From SABI01 sp028532915 (GTDB taxonomy: Bacteria; Spirochaetota; Spirochaetia; Sphaerochaetales; Sphaerochaetaceae): a DNA stretch of 64,000 nt. The notes under the pieces are model-generated. The model worked only from the letters and a program-made list of their open reading frames with translations, was not told where the DNA came from and did no database searches. Positions 8,863 through 17,182 of this stretch are shown piece after piece. The stretch is from the NCBI GenBank assembly GCA_963677225.1, contig OY781923.1, forward strand, positions 434,001-498,000. The letters are read 5' to 3'. The stretch's first letter is position 1. Every line of letters begins with the position of its first letter. The position numbers and the translations under genes were made by a program.

Positions 8863-9765
8863 GTGAACACAGATTTTATTAAAGGTATTATACCCCCTAT
8901 TGTTACAACAGTTACCAAAAATGAAAAAATTGATGAGAAGGCTTTTGGTAATCAAATAGATTTTATGATTAGAGAGGGTGTAGACGGCATTCTTCTTTTC
9001 GGATCTAACGGTGAATTTTATATGTTCGATGAGCAAGAAATGGAATCCGTTGTGAAAATGGCTGTACGTCATGTTGATGGTCGAGTCCCCGTATATCTGG
9101 GGGTAGGAGCGATCAGAACTAGCCGATGCAAGAGATTGGCACAGATGGGTGTCTCTAATGGCGTTGACGGAGTATCTGTACTTCAGCCTATGTTTTTGAA
9201 ACCAACTGAAGAGGAACTGAAGGACCATCTTACAGCAATAGCTAATTGCATCTCAACGACACCAATGTTGCTATACAATAATCCCGGAAGAACGGGATAT
9301 CCCATGAGCCAGGATCTTGTTGAATATTTAGCGCATAATATTGAGAACATTGTTGGTATGAAAGACAGTAGTGGAGATATGACTCAGACTACTGAATTTA
9401 TCCGTCGAAATGAAGATGTTAATTTTAAAGTGATGTGTGGGAAAGATACTTTAATTTACCTGGGAATGTGTGCAGGAGCTGTCGGAGCGGTGTGTTCAAC
9501 GGCAAATTTTGTACCCGCTTTGGTTTGTTCTATCTATGATAAATATGTACAAGGAGATTATTGTGGGGCTCAAAAAGCTCAAAATACACTTAATCCTATC
9601 AGACTGCAAATGGACAAATCAAGTTTTCCTGTCGCGACTAAGGATTATGCAAATATTTTAGGTCTCAATGTTGGAGAACCGATCCTTCCAAGCAAAGTGT
9701 CTCCTGAACCTCTCATGAAAGGGCTTCGTAATTGTTTGGTTCAAAATAATATTATCCCAGAGTGA
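8863..9765 (+). CDS. Dihydrodipicolinate synthase-family aldolase/dehydratase
   Basis: This is a 300-residue class I (Schiff-base) enzyme of the DapA/NanA family. The Schiff-base Lys is K167 in VGMKDSSGD and the proton-relay Tyr is Y138 in LLYNNPGRTGYP. GSNGEF takes the place of the usual GTTGE loop. Translation probably begins at GTG 8863, since GGAG lies 7 bases before it and the upstream gene ends at 8861. Cotranscription with garR suggests that it cleaves a 2-keto-3-deoxy sugar acid to pyruvate and tartronate semialdehyde, the job done by GarL in E. coli, or acts as a ketodeoxyglucarate dehydratase. A lysine-biosynthesis role is unlikely in this setting. Confidence 0.82.
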   Translation: MNTDFIKGIIPPIVTTVTKNEKIDEKAFGNQIDFMIREGVDGILLFGSNGEFYMFDEQEMESVVKMAVRHVDGRVPVYLGVGAIRTSRCKRLAQMGVSNGVDGVSVLQPMFLKPTEEELKDHLTAIANCISTTPMLLYNNPGRTGYPMSQDLVEYLAHNIENIVGMKDSSGDMTQTTEFIRRNEDVNFKVMCGKDTLIYLGMCAGAVGAVCSTANFVPALVCSIYDKYVQGDYCGAQKAQNTLNPIRLQMDKSSFPVATKDYANILGLNVGEPILPSKVSPEPLMKGLRNCLVQNNIIPE

Positions 9766-9805
9766 CAAGGAGTACGATTTATATGAAAAAAGTTTGGAGG
9801 ACAAA

Positions 9806-10309
9806 ATGTGGCAAAAATACAAAGACCTGATTGGTTCTAGTGTAGTTTCAATCTTCGGATTATTCTTCTTTCTCAGTTCATTTTCGATTCGAAAATATGG
9901 AGATATGGCTATAAATTCCCGATCATTTCCACAGATACTCGGTATTCTTGTGATGGTTTTTGGATTAGTCCAAATCCTCCAATCCGTTAAAGTGCTGACT
10001 GCAAAGGATTCCAATACTGATCAAAATATCATAGACGATAATCAGAAGCATTCTGAAAACTCTCCCATAAGTATGAAAAATGTGATATTCACGATCGTTT
10101 TGATGATTACGTATGCGTTCTTGATGAAACCATTAGGTTTCCTGATAAGTACGTTTTTATATTCATTTATTCAAGCATTTATATTGTATCCGAATAAGAA
10201 AAAAAACTTTCTCATAATGATATTAGTATCGTGTATTTTCACTGGATTGGTATACATCGTGTTTGTAAAAGGTTTTTCGTTAGTACTTCCGCAAGGCTTG
10301 CTGGGATAG
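9806..10309 (+). CDS. tctB: Tripartite tricarboxylate transporter small membrane subunit TctB
   Basis: The 167-residue protein has four hydrophobic spans and a polar linker rich in Asp, Asn and Lys in the middle, as is usual for TctB. ATG 9806 is preferred because TTGGAGG sits directly upstream; a TTG at 9794 is in frame but poorly placed. TctB works with TctA (next gene) as the membrane part of a secondary, binding-protein-dependent carboxylate importer. The neighbouring garR and aldolase point to a hydroxy or keto sugar acid as cargo. Confidence 0.85.
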   Translation: MWQKYKDLIGSSVVSIFGLFFFLSSFSIRKYGDMAINSRSFPQILGILVMVFGLVQILQSVKVLTAKDSNTDQNIIDDNQKHSENSPISMKNVIFTIVLMITYAFLMKPLGFLISTFLYSFIQAFILYPNKKKNFLIMILVSCIFTGLVYIVFVKGFSLVLPQGLLG

Positions 10310-10318
10310 GGGAGAAAT

Positions 10319-11803
10319 ATGATAATTCAAGGTTTATTAGCTGTCGTTTCGCCGAGTTGTTTGATCTGGATAATATTCGGAACAATCGTCGGAATTATTT
10401 TTGGAGCTATCCCCGGTCTCACAGCCACGATGGCTATAGTTATGTTCATTCCTGTGACGTATAGTCTCCCAGCAGCAACCAGTATTGCGCTTCTTATGTC
10501 GCTCTATATCGGTGGTATCTCCGGGGGATTGATTCCACCGATACTGCTCAATATTCCGGGGACCCCCGCATCTATTGCTACTTGTTTTGATGGTCACCCT
10601 ATGGCTTTGAAAGGGCAAGGAGCCCAAGCTCTGGGATATGGTGTTGTCTTCAGTTTTGTGGGGACAATGCTAAGTGTCGTAGCTTTGGTGCTGATCTCCC
10701 CGTTGTTAGCAGCACTTGCAATAAAATTCGGTCCATTCGAATATGCAGCAGTTACGATCTTTTCTCTTTCCTTGATAATTACTCTATCAGCGAAAAATTT
10801 AGGTAAAGGTGTGATCTGCGGGATTCTGGGACTGATGTTTGGAACTGTTGGGATGGCCCCCATTGATTCAGTGACACGATTTACTTTCGGAAGTGTGAAT
10901 CTACGATCCGGGTTTGATATATTGACGGTTCTTGTCGGATTGTATGCGATTCCGGAGATTCTTGAAGTAGCAGAAAAGAGCAGATCTCCAAAAGAGTTGG
11001 AAATTCAGTCTATTGGGAAAATAAAAATTAAGGGATTCGGGTTTTCTTTAAAAGAATTTTTAGCACAGATTCCCAATGCGATCAGATCTTCTCTCATCGG
11101 TATAGGATTAGGTATTTTACCGGGGATAGGCAATGGAACATCGAATATCCTTTCGTATTCTGTCGCAAAGAATCAATCGAAATACCCAGAAAAATTCGGT
11201 ACGGGTGTTCCTGATGGCATTGTAGCAACAGAAGCGGCGAACAATGCCACGATTGGAGGGACAATCATTCCTTTATTAACATTAGGTATCCCAGGGGATT
11301 CTACTGCAGCCCTTTTACTAGGCGCCCTTATAATCAATGGCATTACTCCCGGGCCTCTTATTTTTCAACAGAGTGGGTATGTTGTATATGCGATATATTT
11401 CGCCATGATCATCTCAAGTATTCTGATGCTATTCTTTGAAATGTTCGGGATTAATTTCTTTGTGAGAATCCTGAATATACCGAAGCATTATTTATTTCCG
11501 GCCGTATTCGTTCTATGTGCTATTGGTGCATTCGGTCTGAATAACAGACTTTTTGACATACTGATTCTGATAGGGTTTGGACTGATAGGATATTTTCTGA
11601 AAAAGACCGAATACCCGCTGCCTCCTCTACTTTTAGGATTTGTTCTTGGACCGATTTTCGAATTGAATTTTCGGAGAGCTCTGTCTTATTCAAATGGGAG
11701 TCTCGCTCCATTTTTTATGAGACCCATTTCACTCATGTTCATATTATTTACATTTATTTCAATCGCATATGTGGTTTTAAAAAATAAGAAAGTTAAGAGT
11801 TAA
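10319..11803 (+). CDS. tctA: Tripartite tricarboxylate transporter large membrane subunit TctA
   Basis: This 494-residue membrane protein shows the TctA hallmarks: IPGLTATMA near residue 35, the GGLIPPILLNIPGTP loop, and a second repeat with GIGLGILPGIGNG followed by EAANNATIGG and LGIPGDSTA. It forms the conducting channel of the TTT system. It starts 10 bases after tctB at ATG 10319 with GGGGAG upstream. The binding protein TctC follows 34 bases later, giving the gene order B-A-C, whereas the second TTT cassette in this window is ordered C-B-A. Confidence 0.92.
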   Translation: MIIQGLLAVVSPSCLIWIIFGTIVGIIFGAIPGLTATMAIVMFIPVTYSLPAATSIALLMSLYIGGISGGLIPPILLNIPGTPASIATCFDGHPMALKGQGAQALGYGVVFSFVGTMLSVVALVLISPLLAALAIKFGPFEYAAVTIFSLSLIITLSAKNLGKGVICGILGLMFGTVGMAPIDSVTRFTFGSVNLRSGFDILTVLVGLYAIPEILEVAEKSRSPKELEIQSIGKIKIKGFGFSLKEFLAQIPNAIRSSLIGIGLGILPGIGNGTSNILSYSVAKNQSKYPEKFGTGVPDGIVATEAANNATIGGTIIPLLTLGIPGDSTAALLLGALIINGITPGPLIFQQSGYVVYAIYFAMIISSILMLFFEMFGINFFVRILNIPKHYLFPAVFVLCAIGAFGLNNRLFDILILIGFGLIGYFLKKTEYPLPPLLLGFVLGPIFELNFRRALSYSNGSLAPFFMRPISLMFILFTFISIAYVVLKNKKVKS

Positions 11804-11837
11804 AAATTATGCTGTATAACAGCAGAAGGAGAGTGAT

Positions 11838-12806
11838 ATGAAAAAATGGATTTTACCTTTGGTTTTAATGACATTAGTTATTATGCCAATTTGGGCAAAT
11901 GGAGAAACTGAAACAGAAGATGTATGGCCTTCAAAACCAATACAGATGATTGTTCCGTTTAAGGCTGGAGGGGATAGCGATTTTAATGCAAGAACCTATG
12001 CAAAGTATTTAGAGGATGTTCTTGGCACTTCCATAGTAATTGTTAATGTGGATGGCGGTGGCGGATCTATTGGCGCTACACAGGCAAAAGATGCTGACCC
12101 TGATGGATATACTGTATTTTTGGGAGATGTTGCTCTTGCATTGAATGAAGCTTCTTCATTAACAGATTTTGGTTATGAAGCTTTCGCAACAGCAGGAATA
12201 GTCGGAAAGAATTCAGGTGAATATCTCACGGTCCGGTCTGATTTTCCAGCAAATGACGCAAATGAGCTGATCGAGTTAACCAAGAAGGAACCCAACAAGT
12301 ATAAATTAGCTGCCAATACAGGTGCAACTACTTATTATGCTGCGACAGTGCTAAAAACATTGGGTGCAAAATTCAATATTGTTAATGCAGGAAGTTCTTC
12401 AGAACGTGTAGCTTCACTTTTGGGCGGTCATATTGATGCAATGTTCAATTCAATGGGAACTATCAAATCTTATGTTGATAATGGAGATTTTAAGATCTTA
12501 GGTTCTGCGGCATCAGAAAGAGCAAAGGCATATCCCGATTATCCTACTATGACTGAACAAGGTATCGATTTAGCATATGATATTACCTATGTAATGTATT
12601 TCCCCAAAGGAACAGATGATGAGATTGTTCAGAAATTTCATGACGCTTGTGTGACTGTATCAGAAAAAGAAGAGTATGCAGCAGATATTTATAAGGCCTA
12701 TGGCCAATTCCCTTATGTTGCAGATATCGATGAGTCGATAAAGCTGTTGCAGATAGAGAAAGATAAATTTATGGCTTTCAAAGATGTGTTTTCTTCAGGC
12801 AACTAG
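11838..12806 (+). CDS. tctC: TTT extracytoplasmic substrate-binding protein TctC
   Basis: The 322-residue product has a signal peptide of about 20 residues ending near IWA-NGE and then a Bug/TctC-type binding domain (WPSKPIQMIVPFKAGG, followed by GGGGSIGA). These proteins capture carboxylates in the periplasm and hand them to TctAB. The motif region around DPDGYTVFLGD matches the TctC DGYT signature. It is the last gene of the B-A-C group and is followed by a strong terminator-like hairpin, which may limit read-through into the aminotransferase gene. Confidence 0.88.
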   Translation: MKKWILPLVLMTLVIMPIWANGETETEDVWPSKPIQMIVPFKAGGDSDFNARTYAKYLEDVLGTSIVIVNVDGGGGSIGATQAKDADPDGYTVFLGDVALALNEASSLTDFGYEAFATAGIVGKNSGEYLTVRSDFPANDANELIELTKKEPNKYKLAANTGATTYYAATVLKTLGAKFNIVNAGSSSERVASLLGGHIDAMFNSMGTIKSYVDNGDFKILGSAASERAKAYPDYPTMTEQGIDLAYDITYVMYFPKGTDDEIVQKFHDACVTVSEKEEYAADIYKAYGQFPYVADIDESIKLLQIEKDKFMAFKDVFSSGN

Positions 12807-12821
12807 GATTTGATTTCAATT

Positions 12822-12863
12822 GAATAATACCGGATAGTAGAAAAGACTATCCCGGTATTATTC
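12822..12863 (+). terminator. Strong hairpin after tctC
   Basis: GAATAATACCGG (12822-12833) pairs with CCGGTATTATTC (12852-12863), with an inner ATAGT/ACTAT stem and a 7-base loop, giving about 17 bp in all. Only a weak T-run follows, so it may act as a partial terminator or 3'-end stabiliser between tctC and the aminotransferase gene. Confidence 0.7.
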
Positions 12864-12890
12864 ATTCTAAACTTTTCGAGGGTTTATATA

Positions 12891-14093
12891 ATGAATACTA
12901 TTTTTAAAGAGTCTTGCAACATTGAGAATGTATGCTTTTCGCCGGTACGTCAGGTAATGGCTAATATGAGAAAATATACTGATGTGGGGATTGAGATTAT
13001 TCCGTTTCAGATCGGTGAACCTGATTTTTATACACCTGTCAGCATAATTGAAGCAACTAAAGAGGCTCTTGATAAAAAGATGACCCGCTATTCATCGAAT
13101 AGAGGATCTCTAAAACTGAAAAAAGCTATATCCACGCTATTGTCCGCAAAAAACTTATCTTATAACCCTGATGATGAGATTTTGATGACGGTAGGAGGAG
13201 CAGAGGCGATATATTGCGCAATAACTGCATTCATAAGCGCTGGGGATGAGGTCATTATTCCTACACCCTCATATATGAATTATAAGAATGATGTGGCAAT
13301 GGCTAAAGGTACTGTTATCGATTTACCTCTTCGTGAAGAAGATGATTTTCAGATAAATATTAAAGCTCTTGAAGAGAAGATTACTGACCATACAAAGATG
13401 ATTGTTATTAATAATCCAAGTAATCCAACCGGTGTCGTGTTCAGAAAAGATGTTTTGGAAGCTGTTGCCGCGATAGCCGTTAAATATGATCTTATAGTTT
13501 TTACAGATGAGATTTATGATGAAATAACATATGACGGAGTTGAATGCGTTTCTATAGCATCCTTTGATGGGATGAAGGATAGATGTATCGTGATGAATGG
13601 TTTTTCAAAAGCATTTGCTATGACAGGCTGGAGAATCGGTTACCTGGCAGCTCCAGCAGAAGCGATCACCGCTATGCTCAAGGTTCACCAGTATGCAGTT
13701 ACATGTATTCCTACATTCACTCAAGAAGGTCTTGCACAAGCCATGTTGAGCAGCAGTTGTGTTGCTGATAAGAATAAAATGGTGGCATCTTTCTCCCGAA
13801 GGCGCAAGCTGATTTTAGATTGCCTAAAGGAGATCCCTGAAGTCAGTTACGCAATCCCACAGGGTGCGTTCTATGTTTTTATAAATATAGGGGCAACCGG
13901 TCTCACAGGAGAAGAGTTTGCCTCAAGACTTTTGGAAGAAAAGCATGTCGCTGTTGTTCCGGGGAATGGATTTTCTGATGATGCAGTTGGCTATATCCGT
14001 ATTTCTTTCGCAACCTCGGAAGAAAATATTAAGATGGGAATGCAGCGTATTAAAGACTTTATCGCATCGGTTAAGATCGAGAATAACAAGTAA
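12891..14093 (+). CDS. Class I/II PLP-dependent aminotransferase
   Basis: This is a 400-residue fold-type I aminotransferase. The PLP Lys is K240 in GFSKAFAMTGWRIG; D206 and Y209 lie in FTDEIYDE; N178 lies in NNPSNPTG; the substrate-carboxylate Arg is in GYIRISF near the C-terminus. The sequence is closest in style to aspartate/aromatic aminotransferases. It follows tctC behind a hairpin and shares the AT-rich composition of this cassette, so it may handle an amino or keto acid from the same pathway. The true donor and acceptor are unknown. Confidence 0.85.
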   Translation: MNTIFKESCNIENVCFSPVRQVMANMRKYTDVGIEIIPFQIGEPDFYTPVSIIEATKEALDKKMTRYSSNRGSLKLKKAISTLLSAKNLSYNPDDEILMTVGGAEAIYCAITAFISAGDEVIIPTPSYMNYKNDVAMAKGTVIDLPLREEDDFQINIKALEEKITDHTKMIVINNPSNPTGVVFRKDVLEAVAAIAVKYDLIVFTDEIYDEITYDGVECVSIASFDGMKDRCIVMNGFSKAFAMTGWRIGYLAAPAEAITAMLKVHQYAVTCIPTFTQEGLAQAMLSSSCVADKNKMVASFSRRRKLILDCLKEIPEVSYAIPQGAFYVFINIGATGLTGEEFASRLLEEKHVAVVPGNGFSDDAVGYIRISFATSEENIKMGMQRIKDFIASVKIENNK

Positions 14094-14122
14094 GAGATCT
14101 GAGCAATAATCTAAATTCCATA

Positions 14123-14180
14123 ACCCCTTTCATAGGACAGTAAAAAAAGGGACTTCTTTGTGATTTAAGGGGTCCTTTTT
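14123..14180 (+). terminator. Terminator after aminotransferase gene
   Basis: AAAAAGG (14144-14150) pairs with CCTTTTT (14174-14180), so the 3' arm ends in the T-run. An alternative outer stem ACCCCTT/AAGGGGT (14123-14129/14167-14173) overlaps it. Rho-independent termination is likely. Confidence 0.6.
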
Positions 14181-14255
14181 GCAAACCCATTTCATACATG
14201 TCTATCTGCAATAGGTTTCAAAGAAAAAGCCAAACAAATAATCAGTATTTTTTTA

Positions 14256-14284
14256 TTGACAAATACAGATTTCGGTTTTACCAT
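14256..14284 (+). promoter_or_regulatory. Promoter of split-transketolase/TTT operon
   Basis: TTGACA (14256-14261) is followed after 17 bases by TACCAT (14279-14284). The operator-like palindrome at 14289-14313 begins just past the -10, covering the expected transcription start. Confidence 0.6.
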
Positions 14285-14288
14285 AAAC

Positions 14289-14313
14289 TTGTAAGTTGTA
14301 ATACAACTAACAA
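14289..14313. promoter_or_regulatory. Candidate GntR-family operator
   Basis: AGTTGTAATACAACT (14294-14308) is a perfect 15-bp palindrome. Flanking TTGT (14289-14292) and ACAA (14310-14313) extend the symmetry to 25 bp with one mismatched pair. The core TTGTAATACAA fits the TNGTNNNACNA pattern of FadR-type GntR repressors. Its place just downstream of the -10 and the GntR gene at the end of this cassette (21318) suggest repression of the operon by that protein. Confidence 0.6.
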
Positions 14314-14341
14314 CTAATGAGATTTTTTTAGGGGGAAAACC

Positions 14342-15193
14342 ATGGCAAGAAGGCAGCAGAGTGCTGATCAGCTGGCTGTGACAGCGCTGAAACTTCGAAT
14401 GAACCTGTTACGCATGCTTAAACCGGGAAAAGTCGGGCATCTTGGCGGAAGCAGTTCGATTATGGATGTGACTGCAGCATTATATTTCAATGAGATGAAT
14501 TTCGACGGGTCAAATATCACTGATACTAATAGAGATCGTCTGCTCTTCAGTAAAGGGCATGCCGTCCTTGCACAATATGCGGCCCTTGTTGAACTAGGAT
14601 GTATCGGTCGGGAAGAATTGGGCAAACTCAAAACATTGGAAGGAGTTCTACAGGGGCATCCCGATATGGAAAAAACTCCCGGTATCGAAGCTGTAACCGG
14701 TTCTCTGGGACAGGGGCTATCGATCGGTGTCGGAATGGCCAAGGGATTCAAGATCGATAAAAAGGACAATCGCGTCTATGTGATCTGTGGTGACGGTGAG
14801 GCCGCGGAGGGGCAAATCTGGGAGGCTGTGATGTCGGCAAGTGCCTTCAATCTCGATAACCTCACCATGATCGTCGACAGGAACAAGCTACAGGCTACCG
14901 GATCCATCTGTGATATTTTCCCGATCGATTCATACGGGAAAAAGGTCGAAGCCTTCGGCTGGCATGTCATCGAATGTGACGGACACGATATGAACGCCAT
15001 CCTCAAAGCATTCAAAGAGGCAAGAGAAGTACATGGGAAACCTGTTGCTATTATCGCTCATACAATCAAAGGAAAAGGATTCCCGTTTGCAGAGGGCGTT
15101 GCTTCATTTCATAACGGTTCTCTGACTCAGCAGCAATACGATGAAGCGTTAGAACTGCTAAACAGACAGCTTGAGGAGGTGGCATCATGTTAA
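14342..15193 (+). CDS. Transketolase, N-terminal (TPP-binding) subunit
   Basis: At 283 residues, this is the N-terminal half of a transketolase made as a separate chain. It includes H33 (VGHLGG), H73 (SKGHA), GHPDMEKTPGIEAVTGSLGQG and the TPP/Mg site GDGEAAEGQIWEA with the following VDRNK. It starts at ATG 14342 after AGGGGG and overlaps the C-terminal subunit gene by 7 bases. Two-chain transketolases are often dedicated to special sugars rather than the pentose phosphate pathway. A normal single-chain transketolase is encoded at 52149-54131, which supports a specialised role here. Confidence 0.9.
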   Translation: MARRQQSADQLAVTALKLRMNLLRMLKPGKVGHLGGSSSIMDVTAALYFNEMNFDGSNITDTNRDRLLFSKGHAVLAQYAALVELGCIGREELGKLKTLEGVLQGHPDMEKTPGIEAVTGSLGQGLSIGVGMAKGFKIDKKDNRVYVICGDGEAAEGQIWEAVMSASAFNLDNLTMIVDRNKLQATGSICDIFPIDSYGKKVEAFGWHVIECDGHDMNAILKAFKEAREVHGKPVAIIAHTIKGKGFPFAEGVASFHNGSLTQQQYDEALELLNRQLEEVASC

Positions 15194-16122
15194 AGGAAAG
15201 TCTTAGAAAAGCATATGGGGAGGCCTTAGTAGAACAGGGATCAGAGCACTTTGAGATAGTCGCCCTTGAGGCAGATCTGGGTAAATCGACAATGAGTTGT
15301 CTGTTCCAAGATGCCTATCCTGAACGATATCTTCAGATGGGTATTGCCGAGCAGAATATGGCATCAACTGCTGCCGGTCTGGCATTGGTCGGGAAGATCC
15401 CGTTCATTCATTCTTTTGCAGTTTTTTCGACCGGACGAGCCTATGATCAGATCAGATCTTCAATCTGTATTCCAAATCTGAATGTGAATATCTGCGGGTC
15501 AAGCTGCGGACTTTCCGATCACGGTGATGGCAAGACCCACCAGTCGATAGATGATATTGCACTGATGAGAGCTCTGCCTCATATGACAGTCCTGGCTCCT
15601 GTAGATGCTGTCGAGACAAGAAAGATGGTGAAGGCGATGGCAGAGGCAAAAGGCCCCTGTTATATCAGAATGAGCCGTGCCGATCTGCCTGTGCTGAGCG
15701 ATGAGGGCACACCTTATGAGATCGGTTATACTCCCGTAATGAGAGATGGAAAGGATGTTCTGGTGATTGCTAACGGAGTGATGGTTTCGATTGCTCTTGA
15801 AGCTGCTGTTATGGCAGAAAAGGAAGGAATATCTGTCAAAGTCGTTAACCTGAGCACAATCAAACCATTTCCTAAGAATGCCGTATTGGAACATGCGAAA
15901 GGTATGAAAGGAATCATTTCAGCAGAAGAGCATAATATCTATGGAGGAATCGGCAGCGCATGTGCGGAAGCCCTTTCTGAAGAGAAGGTCTCTCTTCAGA
16001 TTATGGGGATTGAAGATACCTTCGGTACTTCCGCAGCACAATATGACGAGCTTATGCAGAAGTATGGACTTACTGCAGAGAGACTGTTTGAGCGCATTGT
16101 AAAAGCTAATAAGGAGAAGTAA
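15187..16122 (+). CDS. Transketolase, C-terminal subunit
   Basis: This 311-residue partner of the preceding gene contains the pyrimidine-binding domain with catalytic Glu E55 (MGIAEQNMA), the GLSDHGDGKTHQ loop and the C-terminal domain (LEHAKGMKGIISAEEHNIYGG). It should form an alpha2-beta2 enzyme with the upstream protein, which transfers a two-carbon ketol unit. The GAGGAGG ribosome site lies inside the upstream gene, indicating translational coupling. The garR gene starts 4 bases after the stop, so a C2 unit or hydroxypyruvate-type donor may connect with glycerate metabolism; that is inference. Confidence 0.9.
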   Translation: MLKESLRKAYGEALVEQGSEHFEIVALEADLGKSTMSCLFQDAYPERYLQMGIAEQNMASTAAGLALVGKIPFIHSFAVFSTGRAYDQIRSSICIPNLNVNICGSSCGLSDHGDGKTHQSIDDIALMRALPHMTVLAPVDAVETRKMVKAMAEAKGPCYIRMSRADLPVLSDEGTPYEIGYTPVMRDGKDVLVIANGVMVSIALEAAVMAEKEGISVKVVNLSTIKPFPKNAVLEHAKGMKGIISAEEHNIYGGIGSACAEALSEEKVSLQIMGIEDTFGTSAAQYDELMQKYGLTAERLFERIVKANKEK

Positions 16123-16126
16123 AATC

Positions 16127-17014
16127 ATGAATATTGCATTTATCGGCTTAGGAATCATGGGAAAACCCATGGCAAAAAATCTGATTAAAGCAGGGCATAC
16201 TCTTTATGTCTATGATATCGTAGAGAGTGCTGTAAAAGAACTTGTTGAAGCTGGAGCAACTGCTTGCGGATCATCGAAAGAGGCCGCCTCGAAAGCTCCT
16301 CTGATTATCACGATGTTACCTAATTCCCCCCATGTGAAAACAGTAGTGCTCGGAGAGAACGGGGTGATCGAAGGTGCTTCAGAAGGTTCGGTACTGATTG
16401 ATATGAGTTCGATCTCCCCAATTGCAAGCAAAGAAATCGCTGCAGAGCTGAAAAAGAAAGGAATCGAGATGCTCGATGCTCCTGTAAGCGGCGGGGAACC
16501 GAAAGCTGTTGACGGGACTGTAGCCATCATGGTCGGCGGAAAGAAAGAAGTTTTTGATAAATATAAAGATATTCTGCTGATCATGGGATCGACTGCGACT
16601 CTGACAGGAGAAATCGGTAGTGGCAATACTACAAAACTTGCAAATCAGATCATGGTAGCAGCAAATATCGCAGGGATGAGTGAAGCTTTGGTCATGGCAA
16701 CAAAAGCCGGTGTGGATCCTGAGAAGATCTATATGGCAATTCGTGCGGGACTTGCAGGATCGACAGTGCTTGACGCAAAAGCCCCATTGGTCCTTGAAGG
16801 AAAATTTGCCCCGGGGTTCAGAATCGATCTGCATGTTAAAGATCTCATGAATGCCTATGATACTGCGGAGGCTGTAGATACCCCGATCCCTGTAACGAAA
16901 GTAGCTTTGGAAATCATGAAAGAACTTCAGAGTGACGGAAAAGGATCCGATGATCATGGTGGAATGATTCAGTACTACGAAAAACATGCCGGGATTGAAG
17001 CAAGAAAAGAATAG
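16127..17014 (+). CDS. garR: Tartronate semialdehyde reductase, second copy
   Basis: This 295-residue paralogue of the garR product at 7977 has the same motifs: GLGIMGKPMAKN, DAPVSGGEPKAVDGT, catalytic K170 in NTTKLANQ, and GLAGSTVLDAKAPL with the GarR-like C-terminus ending in HGGMIQYYEKHAG. It reduces tartronate semialdehyde to D-glycerate. It is coupled to the split transketolase and followed after a 168-base structured gap by tctC. Two garR genes, each in a TTT cassette with a different regulator, imply two separate acids that both reach glycerate. Confidence 0.9.
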   Translation: MNIAFIGLGIMGKPMAKNLIKAGHTLYVYDIVESAVKELVEAGATACGSSKEAASKAPLIITMLPNSPHVKTVVLGENGVIEGASEGSVLIDMSSISPIASKEIAAELKKKGIEMLDAPVSGGEPKAVDGTVAIMVGGKKEVFDKYKDILLIMGSTATLTGEIGSGNTTKLANQIMVAANIAGMSEALVMATKAGVDPEKIYMAIRAGLAGSTVLDAKAPLVLEGKFAPGFRIDLHVKDLMNAYDTAEAVDTPIPVTKVALEIMKELQSDGKGSDDHGGMIQYYEKHAGIEARKE

Positions 17015-17084
17015 AATGAAAGATTGAAAAAAGTAATGATATTGCACTGTTGTAATCGAATCGTTCTTTTGTTTAGAAATGTCT

Positions 17085-17141
17085 ACTTGCATTGTATTAT
17101 GAACAGGATTTGTTCCATTGGTTGGTAACCGGTATGCAAGT
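17085..17141 (+). promoter_or_regulatory. Three-way-junction-like leader of tctC
   Basis: ACTTGCAT (17085-17092) pairs perfectly with ATGCAAGT (17134-17141) and encloses two smaller hairpins, GAACA/TGTTC (17101-17105/17111-17115) and GGTT/AACC (17120-17123/17127-17130). It ends 41 bases before the tctC start, and a T7 run follows at 17162-17168. The fold resembles a small riboswitch aptamer, but no known class is recognised. Confidence 0.35.
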
Positions 17142-17182
17142 GATGATTATATTGTATGGACTTTTTTTCAAAGGAGGATGAA

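Noticed and set aside
14342..17014. A sulfoquinovose transketolase pathway
   Set aside because: Split transketolase plus a beta-hydroxyacid reductase recalls sulfosugar routes, but the reductase is GarR-like in sequence and no sulfoquinovosidase, isomerase or sulfo-specific gene is present.
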